Made by a program: the position numbers and the translations under genes
Notes under the pieces: model-generated
Told to the model about the DNA's origin: nothing
The model's database searches: none
What the model saw: only the letters and a program-made list of their open reading frames with translations
Shown: positions 9,255-18,631 of the stretch, piece by piece
Layout of the letters: the number at the start of each line of letters is the position of its first letter
Position numbering within the stretch: the first letter of the stretch is position 1
DNA from: Sphingobacterium sp. ML3W
Lineage (GTDB): Bacteria > Bacteroidota > Bacteroidia > Sphingobacteriales > Sphingobacteriaceae
Length of the DNA stretch: 64,000 nt
Reading direction: 5' to 3'
NCBI RefSeq assembly: GCF_029542085.1
Contig: NZ_CP107036.1
Location: 2,604,001 to 2,668,000, forward strand

Positions 9255-9638
9255 TTAGTTCAACTCACCGGTCAAATAGAGGTATTTGTACCGAACGATA
9301 TCCCTTGAATTCGTAAATCTGACAAGCTTTTCACGTTTAAAGACATAATTAGAAACCTTGTCTTCCATTAAACGTAAGAACTCAACAAACTCGGCGAAAA
9401 AGCTTTGGCGTTCACCGGCTGTAAACTGACTATTTCTTACAATCCAAAAAAACTGGTCTTCATTGACATGAAAAGACACTTCATTTTTCTTCTCTTTTCG
9501 AAAAATAAAAATCGGGTCGTTTTCTTGGTTAATAAATAAAGCAAAACCGGTATTTCCACCATCCAGGTTTACCACAAAAGCGGAAAAATAAACGGTACCT
9601 ATCTGTAAATTTTCCAGACAAATTAATTTATGCAACAT
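9255..9638 (-). CDS. Small protein of unknown function
   Basis: About 127 residues, not recognised. It is rich in aromatic and charged residues, lacks a signal peptide and contains a hydrophobic central strand pattern (TVYFSAFVVNLDGG). The frame extends upstream to a GTG at 9701, but that codon lies inside the terminator hairpin of the preceding TonB receptor, so I place the start at the first ATG, 9638. It precedes the TPR gene by 72 bases and the two may form a unit. Reality of the gene is supported by frame length; the function is open. Confidence 0.6.
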   Translation of the reverse strand: MLHKLICLENLQIGTVYFSAFVVNLDGGNTGFALFINQENDPIFIFRKEKKNEVSFHVNEDQFFWIVRNSQFTAGERQSFFAEFVEFLRLMEDKVSNYVFKREKLVRFTNSRDIVRYKYLYLTGELN

Positions 9639-9683
9639 CAGGTTGGCAGTTAGATCACCTAAAAGTATTAAGTTTTTATTAAA

Positions 9684-9719
9684 AAACAAAAAAAGACCCA
9701 CAAAAATGTGAGTCTTTTT
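9684..9719 (-). terminator. Intrinsic terminator of the TonB receptor gene
   Basis: On the minus strand a stem of AAAAGAC and GTCTTTT continues, after one mismatch, into CAC/GTG around a short loop and is followed by a seven-base T run. It begins about 18 bases after the receptor stop codon. Confidence 0.75.
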
Positions 9720-9737
9720 ATTACAAATAGGATTTTA

Positions 9738-12350
9738 CTAGAACGTAAATTTCACTGAAGCGTTCCAGGTTCTGCCCTGACCGATCAATACAAAATTGGA
9801 TGTATCAATACCATTCCAGATATTGTCAGCATTTGTCGTTACTGTACTGGAGGTCGCCTCGGAAATATAGAATTTGTTTAATACGTTATTCATATTAACA
9901 CGGAAACTCATTGTATTTTTATCACTTACTTTAACCTCATAGGATAATCCGGCATCCAGTAGATTGAAAGAAGGAAGCTCAATTACTCGACCAACTTTTT
10001 TACCATCTTCTTCAACTGTTCTATGTCTTGAAGAATATAGGCGATCGTACTGTCTGTAGTTACCATCAACTGAAAACCCTTTGAATACAATATATTTAGC
10101 ACCGAAACCATAAGTTGTCTGCGCAGCATTTCCAACATGCTCTCCAGTCAAATCTACCTCTTCTCTACCTAGTTCAACACGGTTATCATTGCGTTCAATA
10201 GCTGTTACTTTTCCATCATATTTCCAATCACCGATTGATGCAAAACCAGTTAAAGTAAGCCCATGAAACGGACGAGCAGCAATGTCTAATTCAGCCCCTT
10301 TATGATCCTGTTTAACACCATAATTTGACGTATAGATATATTGTCCTGCAAGCAAAACGCTCGGATCATTCTGGGGGTTATATTTAGCAACGTCCTTATC
10401 TGTTGCCAGTCTAGAGCTACCTGTAACTCGATTTTCCCAAGTTGTACGGTAAACATTCACATTCACATCCAAGAATCTAGAAGCAAATTTATATCCAGCT
10501 TCTAAACCCAGAATTTTTTCATTGTCAGCATTTTCATTGATATCATTTGCATAATTCATGAAAATATTGTTTTGATAAGGCTGACGGGAATAATACCCTG
10601 CATTAGCAAAAAGACTGTGTTTACCCAAAGTATAACTTACACCACCTTTGGTATTGTATCCAAAGTTGTTAACTGTTTTGGATTTTTCATTTCCTGGTGT
10701 ATATTGAAAATAATCGTAGCGCTTATTTTGTTGTTCAGAAACTGATCCTTGGAAAAATGCTGTAAAACCATTTTTAGCATATTCCAATTGACCAAATAAA
10801 CCTCCGTAGCGGATATATTGGTTATAGTCCCAAGACAGTCTGTCTTCACGAGAATCAGGCTTGCTTGAGAAAGCTTTCCAAGGATTAGTGGAATATGTAT
10901 TGGTTACATATACCGGATCAGTAATATTAATATTACCGCCCAACAACACACCATTTGTATTGGCAAGTGGATCAGTTAACTTACGATAATGTGTACCTTT
11001 ATAATCTCTGACATCAAAACCAATGTTAAAATTCAAAGACTCTGAAAGTTTACGGTTGTAGTTTGAAACAACGCCAAACCATTGGTGATTGTTCACATCG
11101 GCTGCTAGGTATTTTTCTTTGTTGTACTTGTCACCTCTTAACCCTTGGCCACCACCAGCAGCCAAAGAAGCATATACTACTGTAGATAATGAAGATTTAT
11201 CATCGATGGTCCAATCCCAGTTTAAGTTAGCAACTGGTTTGTGATAAAAGTTCTTCTGTGGATTCATCATCACCCCATTGACATCTTTATAGTTATCATT
11301 GTATCGCTTACCATATTGTAAGTAATTTGATAATTTAGATGTAAATCCTTGGTTATGCCATTGCGGGGCTCCTGTAATCATCAAGTTAAGATTGTGCTTT
11401 TCACTTGCCTTATAACCTACAGAAAGGAAATAGCTCTGCCCTGCACCTTCAGTATGATCCATATAGCCGTCACCAGACCATTGTGTAAACATTGCCGAAA
11501 CAGCAAATCCGTTTCTCATCAAACCTGTATTGTAACCAACAGTAGCTTTCATAAACATGTCGTTACCGACTGTTGTCCGCACAAAACCACCTTCTTTCAT
11601 CGAAGTGGATTGCGTCACATAGTTTACAGTTCCCCCTACAGATGAAATGGCTAATTTAGAAGCCCCCAGACCACGTTGAATCTGTACCAAAGAAGCAATA
11701 TCTGTAAGACCAGACCAGTTGGACCAATATACGCTACCATTATCCATACCATTGATCGGCTGACCGTTCAATAAAAATGCCGTATTGGACTGGTCAAAAC
11801 CACGTGTAGTCATTGAAGACTCTCCAAAACCTTTGGCCTGACCAGTAATATATACAGATGGCGTATTTGCAAGCGCTGAAGTAATATCCTGTGCTCCTAC
11901 TTTTTCCTCTAAATCTCTTTTATGGATTGTAGATACTGCAATAGGTGTTTTTCTACCTACAGCAATATCAATAACACCATGACCAACAACAACAACCTCA
12001 TCTAAATCCGTTGAAGAGCCCTCCGAAAAAGTCGGATTTATATTCAACGATTCGCCCGATTTCAACATGATGTTTTCAATGACAACCGGAGTTTCACCAA
12101 TGTAGGTAACTTCCACTTTGTAGGGACCGCCCTCTTGAAGATTTGAAATTTGAAATTTTCCTTGAGCATCAGCTGAGCCGCTTACAACTTGTCCACTTGG
12201 GATGTGGGTGATTTTAATGGTTGCTCCTTTAACTGTTTGTCCAGTAGCCTCTTTTACAACTCCTGAAACCGAACTAGTATTTGCCGTTTGTGCATGAACC
12301 GTGCCATAGCTAGCAAAAACAAGTGCAAAAAAAAGTAAAGACTTTTTCAT
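9738..12350 (-). CDS. TonB-dependent outer-membrane receptor
   Basis: An 870-residue outer-membrane importer. Residues 1-20 form a signal peptide ending in VHA; residues about 28-105 are a carboxypeptidase-regulatory-like beta-sandwich; a DEVVVVGHG TonB-box-like segment leads into the plug domain (about 115-240, with PSVYITGQAKGFGESSMTTRG); the rest is a 22-strand barrel ending in the aromatic-terminated VKFTF. There is no SusD partner beside it, which argues against a polysaccharide system and for a metal complex or other small ligand; the substrate is not shown by the sequence. A terminator follows and a putative promoter precedes it, so it looks monocistronic. Its divergent neighbour is a Crp/Fnr regulator 407 bases away. 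Confidence 0.9.
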   Translation of the reverse strand: MKKSLLFFALVFASYGTVHAQTANTSSVSGVVKEATGQTVKGATIKITHIPSGQVVSGSADAQGKFQISNLQEGGPYKVEVTYIGETPVVIENIMLKSGESLNINPTFSEGSSTDLDEVVVVGHGVIDIAVGRKTPIAVSTIHKRDLEEKVGAQDITSALANTPSVYITGQAKGFGESSMTTRGFDQSNTAFLLNGQPINGMDNGSVYWSNWSGLTDIASLVQIQRGLGASKLAISSVGGTVNYVTQSTSMKEGGFVRTTVGNDMFMKATVGYNTGLMRNGFAVSAMFTQWSGDGYMDHTEGAGQSYFLSVGYKASEKHNLNLMITGAPQWHNQGFTSKLSNYLQYGKRYNDNYKDVNGVMMNPQKNFYHKPVANLNWDWTIDDKSSLSTVVYASLAAGGGQGLRGDKYNKEKYLAADVNNHQWFGVVSNYNRKLSESLNFNIGFDVRDYKGTHYRKLTDPLANTNGVLLGGNINITDPVYVTNTYSTNPWKAFSSKPDSREDRLSWDYNQYIRYGGLFGQLEYAKNGFTAFFQGSVSEQQNKRYDYFQYTPGNEKSKTVNNFGYNTKGGVSYTLGKHSLFANAGYYSRQPYQNNIFMNYANDINENADNEKILGLEAGYKFASRFLDVNVNVYRTTWENRVTGSSRLATDKDVAKYNPQNDPSVLLAGQYIYTSNYGVKQDHKGAELDIAARPFHGLTLTGFASIGDWKYDGKVTAIERNDNRVELGREEVDLTGEHVGNAAQTTYGFGAKYIVFKGFSVDGNYRQYDRLYSSRHRTVEEDGKKVGRVIELPSFNLLDAGLSYEVKVSDKNTMSFRVNMNNVLNKFYISEATSSTVTTNADNIWNGIDTSNFVLIGQGRTWNASVKFTF

Positions 12351-12757
12351 CTTAGATGTGATTGTTTTGTTTTTTGTGCCGCAAAATTAGGAATTGATTG
12401 TCTTTTTAACTAATTTTAACACTAGCACAACTGTAAACAGTCCGTTTATATTCACTTCGAATTTTAATCATCCATAGATTAAGTTTGATTTTAAGATCAA
12501 AACAACAAACCAAAAATAAGCTTGTTAATAGGAATACAACAAAAACATCGTTTTAATGGAAATATATCAAAAGTAGTCAGAATAAAATTTTGTCTTCTTT
12601 GAATAAGTCAACACATTCTTTTATTTCCGTTTTTTATCCCAGATCTACCTGAGACACTCTTTATTACTACAGCAGAGCATAAGGTCTTTGCGTTTTTTAG
12701 TCAAACACAGCAGCAGTTAAGATCAAAATGGCTATATTTAAGTAATAATAAAAAACT
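12351..12757. other. Divergent intergenic region, TonB receptor / Crp-Fnr gene
   Basis: An AT-rich 407-base gap between two divergent genes. Apart from the putative -7 element at 12382-12389 for the receptor, I see no convincing gene, hairpin or long repeat in it. Confidence 0.6.
12382..12389 (-). promoter_or_regulatory. Putative -7 promoter element of the TonB receptor gene
   Basis: TAATTTTG on the minus strand is a full match to TAnnTTTG and would give a leader of about 25 bases before the receptor ATG. Confidence 0.45.
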
Positions 12758-13384
12758 ATGTTGTCCATTGAACAGGCTTACGCAGGTGTTCTTGAACCTG
12801 CATTGATTGAAGAAATTATAAAGAACGCTCGCATCAAAACTTTTCGTGAAGGCGATCTTATCATCGATACCGATCAATACATCAGCGCAATGCCCCTATT
12901 GCTAGCGGGAGCGATCAAAGTCGTCCGTGAGGATGAAGCCAAAGGCGAACTCTTACTATATTATCTTGAACAGGGACAGACCTGTACCATGTCTATCGCC
13001 TGTTGTCTGGGTAATAAAAAAAGTGAAATTCGTGCTCGGGCTGAAAAGGATACAACCGTAGCCATGATCCCCAATGAACAGGTCAATGACTGGATGGGAA
13101 AGTACCCTTCCTGGCGAAATTTCATTATATCGAGTTATGCCAGCCGGATGAATGAAATGCTGCAGGCTGTAGATAATCTTGCATTCTCCAATATGGAAGA
13201 ACGTATCCTCAATTACCTGAAAGCCAAAGTAAATCTTACCAACGACCGAATTCTTACCCTTACTCATCAGGATATTGCATCCGATTTGAACACTTCCCGT
13301 GTTGTCGTCTCCCGGATCTTAAAAAAACTGGAGAACGAGGACAAAATCGTACTGCTCAGGAATGAGATCAGGGTATTGATTTAG
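12758..13384 (+). CDS. Crp/Fnr family transcriptional regulator
   Basis: A 208-residue regulator with an N-terminal cyclic-nucleotide-binding-like barrel (about 15-125, containing LLAGAIKVVREDE) and a C-terminal winged helix whose recognition helix reads DLNTSRVVVSRILKKLE. No FNR-type cysteine cluster is present, so an iron-sulphur oxygen sensor of the classical type is unlikely. Bacteroidota carry many such regulators of unknown ligand. It is divergent from the TonB receptor and 138 bases upstream of an oxidoreductase gene; control of either neighbour is possible but not shown. Confidence 0.88.
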   Translation: MLSIEQAYAGVLEPALIEEIIKNARIKTFREGDLIIDTDQYISAMPLLLAGAIKVVREDEAKGELLLYYLEQGQTCTMSIACCLGNKKSEIRARAEKDTTVAMIPNEQVNDWMGKYPSWRNFIISSYASRMNEMLQAVDNLAFSNMEERILNYLKAKVNLTNDRILTLTHQDIASDLNTSRVVVSRILKKLENEDKIVLLRNEIRVLI

Positions 13385-13522
13385 CCGCAGAAATAAATTC
13401 ATATCAAACGGATATGGAGATTATACGGTCAAATTTAAATGCCTACTATTGTTGTCCTAGCTTTACGCCCTATAGATCCAAAAACATTTGTACCTTTATT
13501 GTGAGCTGAATGTTCGATTCAC

Positions 13523-14392
13523 ATGACACAATTTAATATGAAAACAGAAAACGTAGGATTTATAGGATTAGGAAACATGGGGAATCCCATGGCAAAAAAC
13601 CTTGAAAAAGCAGGTTTTCCGCTTGCCGTTTACAACAGAAATATCGCCAGAACAACAGACTTTGTAGCACAATCAACTGTTTATAGTGAAGTCACAGATC
13701 TGATCGGCGCCAGTGATGTGGTTTTTACCATGCTGACAAACGATGACGCAGTCGAGGAGGTTTACGGCAAAATTCTTGAACAGCCTATCAGCGGGAAATT
13801 ATTTGTGGATATGAGTACCATCGCTCAAGATGTGAGTATCAATCTTGCCAATAAGCTAAAAGCAAAAGGTGCCGCATTTCTGGATGCTCCTGTCGCAGGA
13901 AGCACCAAGCCCGCTGCAGAAGGTACATTGATCATTATGGTTGGCGGAGAACAGACCGACCTTGAGCGTGCCAGACCTTACCTTGAAAAGATGGGGAAAT
14001 CCATTAAACACCTTGGTGAAAATGGCAAAGGTATTGCCGCAAAACTAGCCATCAATTATTTTCTATCAATCATCTATCAAGGTCTGGCCGAAACCATCCT
14101 ATTCTCCGATCAATTAGGGATTGAACGCAGTGAAATGCTAGAGATTATCAACGATAGTGCCAGCGGTAGCGGAGCAACAAAAGTAAAAACTCCTTTGCTC
14201 GTTGAAGGAAATTATACCGCAGCATTTGCGCTGGATCTGATGTTAAAAGATATCCGGTTGGCACAACAGGCGGGAGCCACCTATCCCCTACTTGGCACCT
14301 TGCTCGACACCTATAAAAAGGCACATGAAAACGGCTTGGGACAATTGGATGTGATCGGAATTATAGAGTCAATAAAACCATCCGGAGTCTAA
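13523..14392 (+). CDS. NAD(P)-dependent beta-hydroxyacid dehydrogenase-like oxidoreductase
   Basis: A 289-residue enzyme of the 3-hydroxyisobutyrate dehydrogenase / glyoxylate-succinic semialdehyde reductase family. It shows the Rossmann motif GFIGLGNMGNPMAKNL, the substrate loop DAPVAGSTKPAAEGTL near residue 127 and the catalytic lysine in AAKLAINYF near 178. Physiological substrate cannot be fixed from sequence; reduction of glyoxylate or semialdehydes is the usual activity of the closest subgroup. The ATG at 13538 is an alternative start that would remove five residues. It is followed by a secreted hydrolase 96 bases later, perhaps unrelated. Confidence 0.87.
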   Translation: MTQFNMKTENVGFIGLGNMGNPMAKNLEKAGFPLAVYNRNIARTTDFVAQSTVYSEVTDLIGASDVVFTMLTNDDAVEEVYGKILEQPISGKLFVDMSTIAQDVSINLANKLKAKGAAFLDAPVAGSTKPAAEGTLIIMVGGEQTDLERARPYLEKMGKSIKHLGENGKGIAAKLAINYFLSIIYQGLAETILFSDQLGIERSEMLEIINDSASGSGATKVKTPLLVEGNYTAAFALDLMLKDIRLAQQAGATYPLLGTLLDTYKKAHENGLGQLDVIGIIESIKPSGV

Positions 14393-14488
14393 ATTTGTTT
14401 ATAAAGCATAATAAGCACTTCGACTGAACACAACGATATTACCTTTAATCACACAGCCCATCTGATGGCTAAAAAAAATTAAGAACAG

Positions 14489-15232
14489 ATGAAAACAGCT
14501 TTGACATTTTTTCTATTAACTATCGTTACCATGAGCATGAAAGCACAGGAGTTAAAACAGGTATCCTATAAAGACGGAACACAGCAACTAAATGGTCTTA
14601 TCACGTCCAATGCGAATAAAAAAGGGCCTGCGGTCCTTATTTTACCCGCTTGGAAAGGCATAGACAATGAAGCAAAACAGGCCGCTTTACAACTTGAAAA
14701 AGAAGGTTATATTGCTTTCATTGCCGATATCTATGGTGAAGGAAATATCCCTACAGACAACACGGCAGCTTCGAAAATAGCAGGTCACTATAAAACAGAC
14801 TACAAGGCTTATCAGCAGCGCATTGCGGCTGCGCTAAAACAATTGAAGGAAACAGGAGCTGATCCCGGAAAAATTGCGGTAATTGGTTATTGCTTTGGCG
14901 GAACCGGAGCGCTGGAGACAGCACGCGCTGGTTTTCCTGTCGCAGCTGTGGTCAGTATTCATGGTGGGCTCTCCAAATCAGTAGATAGACCTAATACAGC
15001 GATCAATGTGAAAGTATTGGTTGAGCATCCTGCCGCTGACAAAAGTGTATCAAAAGAAGATTATGATGGATTGGTTAAGGAACTTAATGAAGGAAAAGCG
15101 GACTGGCAGATCATCACTTATGCCAATTCTGGCCATACCTTTACCAATCCGGAATCACCAGAATATAACCCTGTCATGGCCAAACGTGCCTGGGAGCATA
15201 CTTTACTATTCCTAAAAGAAGTACTAAACTAA
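14489..15232 (+). CDS. Secreted dienelactone hydrolase family protein
   Basis: A 247-residue alpha/beta hydrolase with an N-terminal signal peptide (ending near MKAQ). The nucleophile elbow is GYCFGG with cysteine as nucleophile, the hallmark of dienelactone hydrolases, and the catalytic histidine lies in NSGHTFTNPES near residue 210. The family hydrolyses lactones and esters; export to the periplasm suggests processing of an imported compound, but the substrate is unknown. It is 17 bases upstream of an unknown exported protein, so the two are likely cotranscribed. Confidence 0.87.
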   Translation: MKTALTFFLLTIVTMSMKAQELKQVSYKDGTQQLNGLITSNANKKGPAVLILPAWKGIDNEAKQAALQLEKEGYIAFIADIYGEGNIPTDNTAASKIAGHYKTDYKAYQQRIAAALKQLKETGADPGKIAVIGYCFGGTGALETARAGFPVAAVVSIHGGLSKSVDRPNTAINVKVLVEHPAADKSVSKEDYDGLVKELNEGKADWQIITYANSGHTFTNPESPEYNPVMAKRAWEHTLLFLKEVLN

Positions 15233-15264
15233 AGTATATAAAGCAAGTAGTGTCCCTTATTCAA

Positions 15265-16530
15265 ATGAACTGTCATTCCAGATCAATAGCGCTCCATCCG
15301 ATCATTTTCCAGTTATTGGCACTCCTGATCTGTACGACTGTAGCACGATCCCAAACGATAAAATCAATGGAAATCGGAGCGCCTACGCAAGCAATCCTGT
15401 TCGTTACCAATGAATCCGATAAATCAACGGATTTCGCGATGCGTCTCCATGATCAAAAGGCAAATGAAATTATTAGACAGGTTCCCTATAGTACCACCAA
15501 ACTGCTGGTCTCAAAAACAGATGCCCAAAAATTTACTTTTGTTATCAACAAGCGTAAGTGGACAGTGGAGGTACCAACCCTCAAACAACGAAATGCCATG
15601 ATCCTGTTTGATGGTCAGAGCCGACCGAAAGTGATCTACGACAGTCAAAGCTATCTCCAGGCCGCAAAGCCAATATTGACAAATAATAAGCAGTCAAGTA
15701 CGCCTCAAAAAGCGCTTAAATACGATGGGAAACTATTCTTCGATTCCATAGCAGCTATTCCGTTTAAACCATCCAGACAATATGCTGAGGCCATCATTTC
15801 CCGATCCAGTCTTCCAATCTACTCCACTCAGAAAAAAGGCAAATATGACGGAACCTATATTTCGCAGACCTTTACAGGGGAGAACCTCGAAAAACCCAGC
15901 GGTATGATAACGACTGTTTATCAGCAAGGCAAAGAGCTCTCCGCGAACAATTTGTCTAATGGGATCAATTTTTACACCAAATATTTTTACAACAAATGGG
16001 GATTAATCGATTCGATACAACAGCTTCAAGACAGCAAATGGTCCTCTAGCACAATTTATCAATACTTACCGCATGCTATTCTCATTACCGATCCTGAGCG
16101 GCGAACCGCCTCCATCCATCATTTAAATGATCAATATCAAGTGTTCCGGGAGGAATCCATACACTTCGTTTACCAAAGGATGCATTGGGTCGACCACCGT
16201 TACAATGAAAAGGGGCAGCTTATTGAGGAAGTTTCAGGGCTAAATGACGCTATCGAAAAACGTACACTGTATTATTATGATAACCCAAAAGCAGACAATT
16301 TCTCTTCGTGGCAGGTATTTGACACGACGGGGAAGCTCACTGCCGAATCCAAAATAGCTGTGCAAGGCAACGAAAGCACCTACCTGTTTTATCGTGATGG
16401 TACATTGGAATTGAAGATAGTCTCAAAAGATCAGGGCGATTATCAATATGAGAGCACTGTATTTGATAAGCAGAATAAAATCACCTCTAAAACAATACAA
16501 ACAAAGAAAAGTTCCTCCAATTCTCAATAA
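15265..16530 (+). CDS. Exported protein of unknown function
   Basis: About 421 residues, not recognised. The start is taken as ATG 15265, which opens a plausible signal peptide (hydrophobic stretch IIFQLLALLICTTVA, cleavage near RSQ); a GTG at 15250 would add five residues. The C-terminal half has repeated short beta patterns such as YNEKGQLIEEVSG and DTTGKLTAESKI that resemble the antiparallel repeats of MORN- or RHS-like proteins, a loose resemblance only. It sits directly after the secreted hydrolase and 44 bases before the VanW gene, so these three may share a transcript. Confidence 0.75.
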   Translation: MNCHSRSIALHPIIFQLLALLICTTVARSQTIKSMEIGAPTQAILFVTNESDKSTDFAMRLHDQKANEIIRQVPYSTTKLLVSKTDAQKFTFVINKRKWTVEVPTLKQRNAMILFDGQSRPKVIYDSQSYLQAAKPILTNNKQSSTPQKALKYDGKLFFDSIAAIPFKPSRQYAEAIISRSSLPIYSTQKKGKYDGTYISQTFTGENLEKPSGMITTVYQQGKELSANNLSNGINFYTKYFYNKWGLIDSIQQLQDSKWSSSTIYQYLPHAILITDPERRTASIHHLNDQYQVFREESIHFVYQRMHWVDHRYNEKGQLIEEVSGLNDAIEKRTLYYYDNPKADNFSSWQVFDTTGKLTAESKIAVQGNESTYLFYRDGTLELKIVSKDQGDYQYESTVFDKQNKITSKTIQTKKSSSNSQ

Positions 16531-16574
16531 TTAAAACGCGCAAACTGAAATAGAAGGAAGCAATAAACCATCAT

Positions 16575-17426
16575 TTGTTATTAGTGAAAAAACGGAAATT
16601 AATAAGTCAACGTCACCCTTTGCTGTATTTTCTTGCTGTCTGGGCAAGAAGAACACAAAGAAAAGCCATTTGGTTACTGGATAATAAAAAGTACACAAAA
16701 ACCAAATCTACAACAGCACTGCAGTACCGTATCAAAAAACACCAGTCTGTTTTATTAAAGAAGCTTGGAGAAAATAATATGCAGTTGCAGATCAATAAAG
16801 TGACCAATCTAAAGATTGCAGCAAAGCAGATCAACGGTGTACTGATCTACCCCGGTGAAACCTTTTCATTCTGTAAACTGGTCGGCCAGCCCACACAAAA
16901 GAAAGGCTATCTTCCGGGGATGGAATTGTCTTTCGGTGAAGCACGTGCAGGTATCGGTGGAGGAATCTGCCAGATCTCCAATCTGATCCATTGGCTTGTT
17001 ATCCATAGCCCACTCACAGTCACAGAGCGTTATCACCATTCTTTTGATCCGTTTCCCGATGATGGGCGTGTATTACCTTTCGGAAGCGGTGCAACAGTGT
17101 TTTACAACTATCGGGACTATCAGTTTACCAACAATACACCCTACACGTTTCAGATCAATCTCTGGTTTACCGAAAAATGTCTTGAAGGCGAACTGAGAAT
17201 CGATCAGGAACTCGATTTTGCCTATCACGTCATTGAAAAGGAGCATCAATTCCTTAAAATAGGAGATCAATTCTATCGAAAAAATGAAATCTGGCGAGAA
17301 AAATTCCTAAAATTCCAGGGAGGAAAGGTTGTTGATACAGAACTCCTGACTAAAAATTTTGCCCGTGTCACTTATACCCCACCGGACTATTTGGAATTGC
17401 CAGCTGAAGACAATATAACATCTTAA
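16575..17426 (+). CDS. VanW family protein
   Basis: A protein of about 283 residues with the complete VanW core (about 70-215): NKVTNLKIAAKQINGVLIYP, PGETFSFCKLVG, GIGGGICQISNLIHW and a following HHSFDPFPDDGR segment. VanW occurs in some vancomycin resistance clusters but its biochemical role is not established, and most members outside those clusters are of unknown function. No signal peptide is visible. The start is uncertain: TTG at 16575 and GTG at 16584 are the only sensible options and no ATG precedes the domain; an AAGGAAG sequence lies upstream of both. Confidence 0.85.
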   Translation: MLLVKKRKLISQRHPLLYFLAVWARRTQRKAIWLLDNKKYTKTKSTTALQYRIKKHQSVLLKKLGENNMQLQINKVTNLKIAAKQINGVLIYPGETFSFCKLVGQPTQKKGYLPGMELSFGEARAGIGGGICQISNLIHWLVIHSPLTVTERYHHSFDPFPDDGRVLPFGSGATVFYNYRDYQFTNNTPYTFQINLWFTEKCLEGELRIDQELDFAYHVIEKEHQFLKIGDQFYRKNEIWREKFLKFQGGKVVDTELLTKNFARVTYTPPDYLELPAEDNITS

Positions 17427-17568
17427 GTACACCGAATTCACCGTTGAGAGCAATGCTGTTTCTTCGCAAATAGACTTGCCTGCCATTGATCATTACTGGC
17501 CTGTCGCTTCCCTCGTATATGCCCAGTCTATTTTCCACGCTCGAATGCGGCTGAAAATACACGCGCAC
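17368..17568 (-). pseudogene. Possible remnant of a lost gene (short antisense reading frame)
   Basis: Between the VanW gene and the TPP riboswitch, the minus strand encodes about 45 residues with protein-like composition (for example RPVMINGRQVYLRRNSIA then LNGEFGV), begun by a GTG with a stop three codons upstream and then running antisense into the VanW 3' end. I do not recognise the family. Coding-like base composition in an otherwise unexplained 200-base gap suggests a decayed gene end, but chance is possible. Confidence 0.25.
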
Positions 17569-17827
17569 TCCGGTCTATTGACTAACGTGTAGTTTTACTA
17601 TTCCGGGACTGAATAAAACACTGGTTATAAAAAGTCCTTTTTTTTGTCTAAGTTTGATATGGCTTTGGGGGTATTCTGTATAGAATTGAGATAGTCCCTT
17701 CGAACCTGATTCGGTTTATACCGGCGTAGGGAAAAGCAACCGCTTAGGTATATTGAAATATACCCGACAGCCCATCTGTCTCATTTCTTCCTGACAAAGC
17801 CACCTGCAAATATAGAAAACAAAAGGA
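17427..17827. other. Intergenic region holding a possible gene remnant and the TPP riboswitch
   Basis: The first half (to about 17570) contains the possible antisense gene remnant; 17570-17660 is AT-rich and likely holds the thiamine operon promoter, although no consensus element stands out; the rest is the riboswitch and its downstream hairpins. Confidence 0.6.
17662..17737 (+). ncRNA. TPP riboswitch aptamer (THI element)
   Basis: The conserved TPP aptamer core is readable: P1 GCTT (17662-17665) with AAGC (17734-17737), P2 GGGG with CCC, the P3 hairpin ATTCT/AGAAT, the TGAGA bulge at 17687-17691, and the P4/P5 arm ACCTGATTCGG...CCGGCGTAGGGAA. It lies 90 bases upstream of thiM. Two small hairpins follow, GGTATA/TATACC at 17747-17764 and GACAG/CTGTC at 17766-17780; neither has a T tract, so control of translation is more likely than termination. 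Thiamine pyrophosphate binding is expected to repress the salvage operon. Confidence 0.93.
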
Positions 17828-18631
17828 ATGGAAGATTTAATTATCGATCTGTTAGCACAGGTCAGAAGACAAAAACCACTTGTACATAATATTACGAATT
17901 TGGTGGTGATGAATAACACCGCCAATGCTCTTCTCGCTCTTGGAGCTTCCCCAGTCATGGTTCACAGTCCATCCGAAGTGCGCGAGGTTGTTGACCTTGC
18001 CCAGTCGTTGGTACTTAACATCGGCACATTGAGTGAACTTACCGCCGAGTCCATGCTTGTTGCAGCGGAACATGCCAATAACATTAGCCGCCCTTGGGTA
18101 TTGGATCCTGTGGGTGCGGGAATATCCGCTTTTCGCAATGACTTATTGGCAAATCTCCTAGAGTTAAAGCCAACTGTGATACGGGGAAATGCATCAGAGA
18201 TCATGAGCCTCTACAATTTCAACGAGGTCAATACCAAAGGTGTAGACAGCACCTCAGATAGCAAAGCAGCTATCGGCTTTGGTAAAGCATTACAAGAACA
18301 ATTGGGATCTATCATCTGTATCTCCGGAAAGGTAGACTATATTCTGTCCGAACAGCATACCGCTGAGGTGCACAATGGGCACCCCTTGATGACCCAGGTT
18401 ACCGGACTTGGCTGTAGCGCAACTGCACTCATCGGTGCATTTTTAGCAGTCACAGACCATTCTTTTGAAGCAGCGACCGCCGGTGTCTCCCTTTTGAGCT
18501 TAGCAGGTGAACTGGCTACAGCGCGATCCGCTGGTCCGGGTTCCTTACAGATGAATCTCTATGATGAACTCTATCTGCTGAATGATGAGCGTATCCGGAT
18601 GCATCTCAACCTGAAACATTATGGCAATTAA
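17828..18631 (+). CDS. thiM: Hydroxyethylthiazole kinase ThiM
   Basis: A 267-residue ribokinase-like enzyme with the ThiM N terminus KPLVHNITNLVVMNNTAN, the ALGASPVMVHS segment and the catalytic-cysteine motif TGLGCSATALIGAF near residue 197. It phosphorylates 4-methyl-5-(2-hydroxyethyl)thiazole, the thiazole salvage step. First gene of a tightly packed thiamine operon under the TPP riboswitch; an AAAGGA sequence abuts the ATG. It overlaps thiE by 11 bases. Thiazole synthesis genes (thiG, thiH, thiS) are not in this cluster. Confidence 0.95.
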   Translation: MEDLIIDLLAQVRRQKPLVHNITNLVVMNNTANALLALGASPVMVHSPSEVREVVDLAQSLVLNIGTLSELTAESMLVAAEHANNISRPWVLDPVGAGISAFRNDLLANLLELKPTVIRGNASEIMSLYNFNEVNTKGVDSTSDSKAAIGFGKALQEQLGSIICISGKVDYILSEQHTAEVHNGHPLMTQVTGLGCSATALIGAFLAVTDHSFEAATAGVSLLSLAGELATARSAGPGSLQMNLYDELYLLNDERIRMHLNLKHYGN

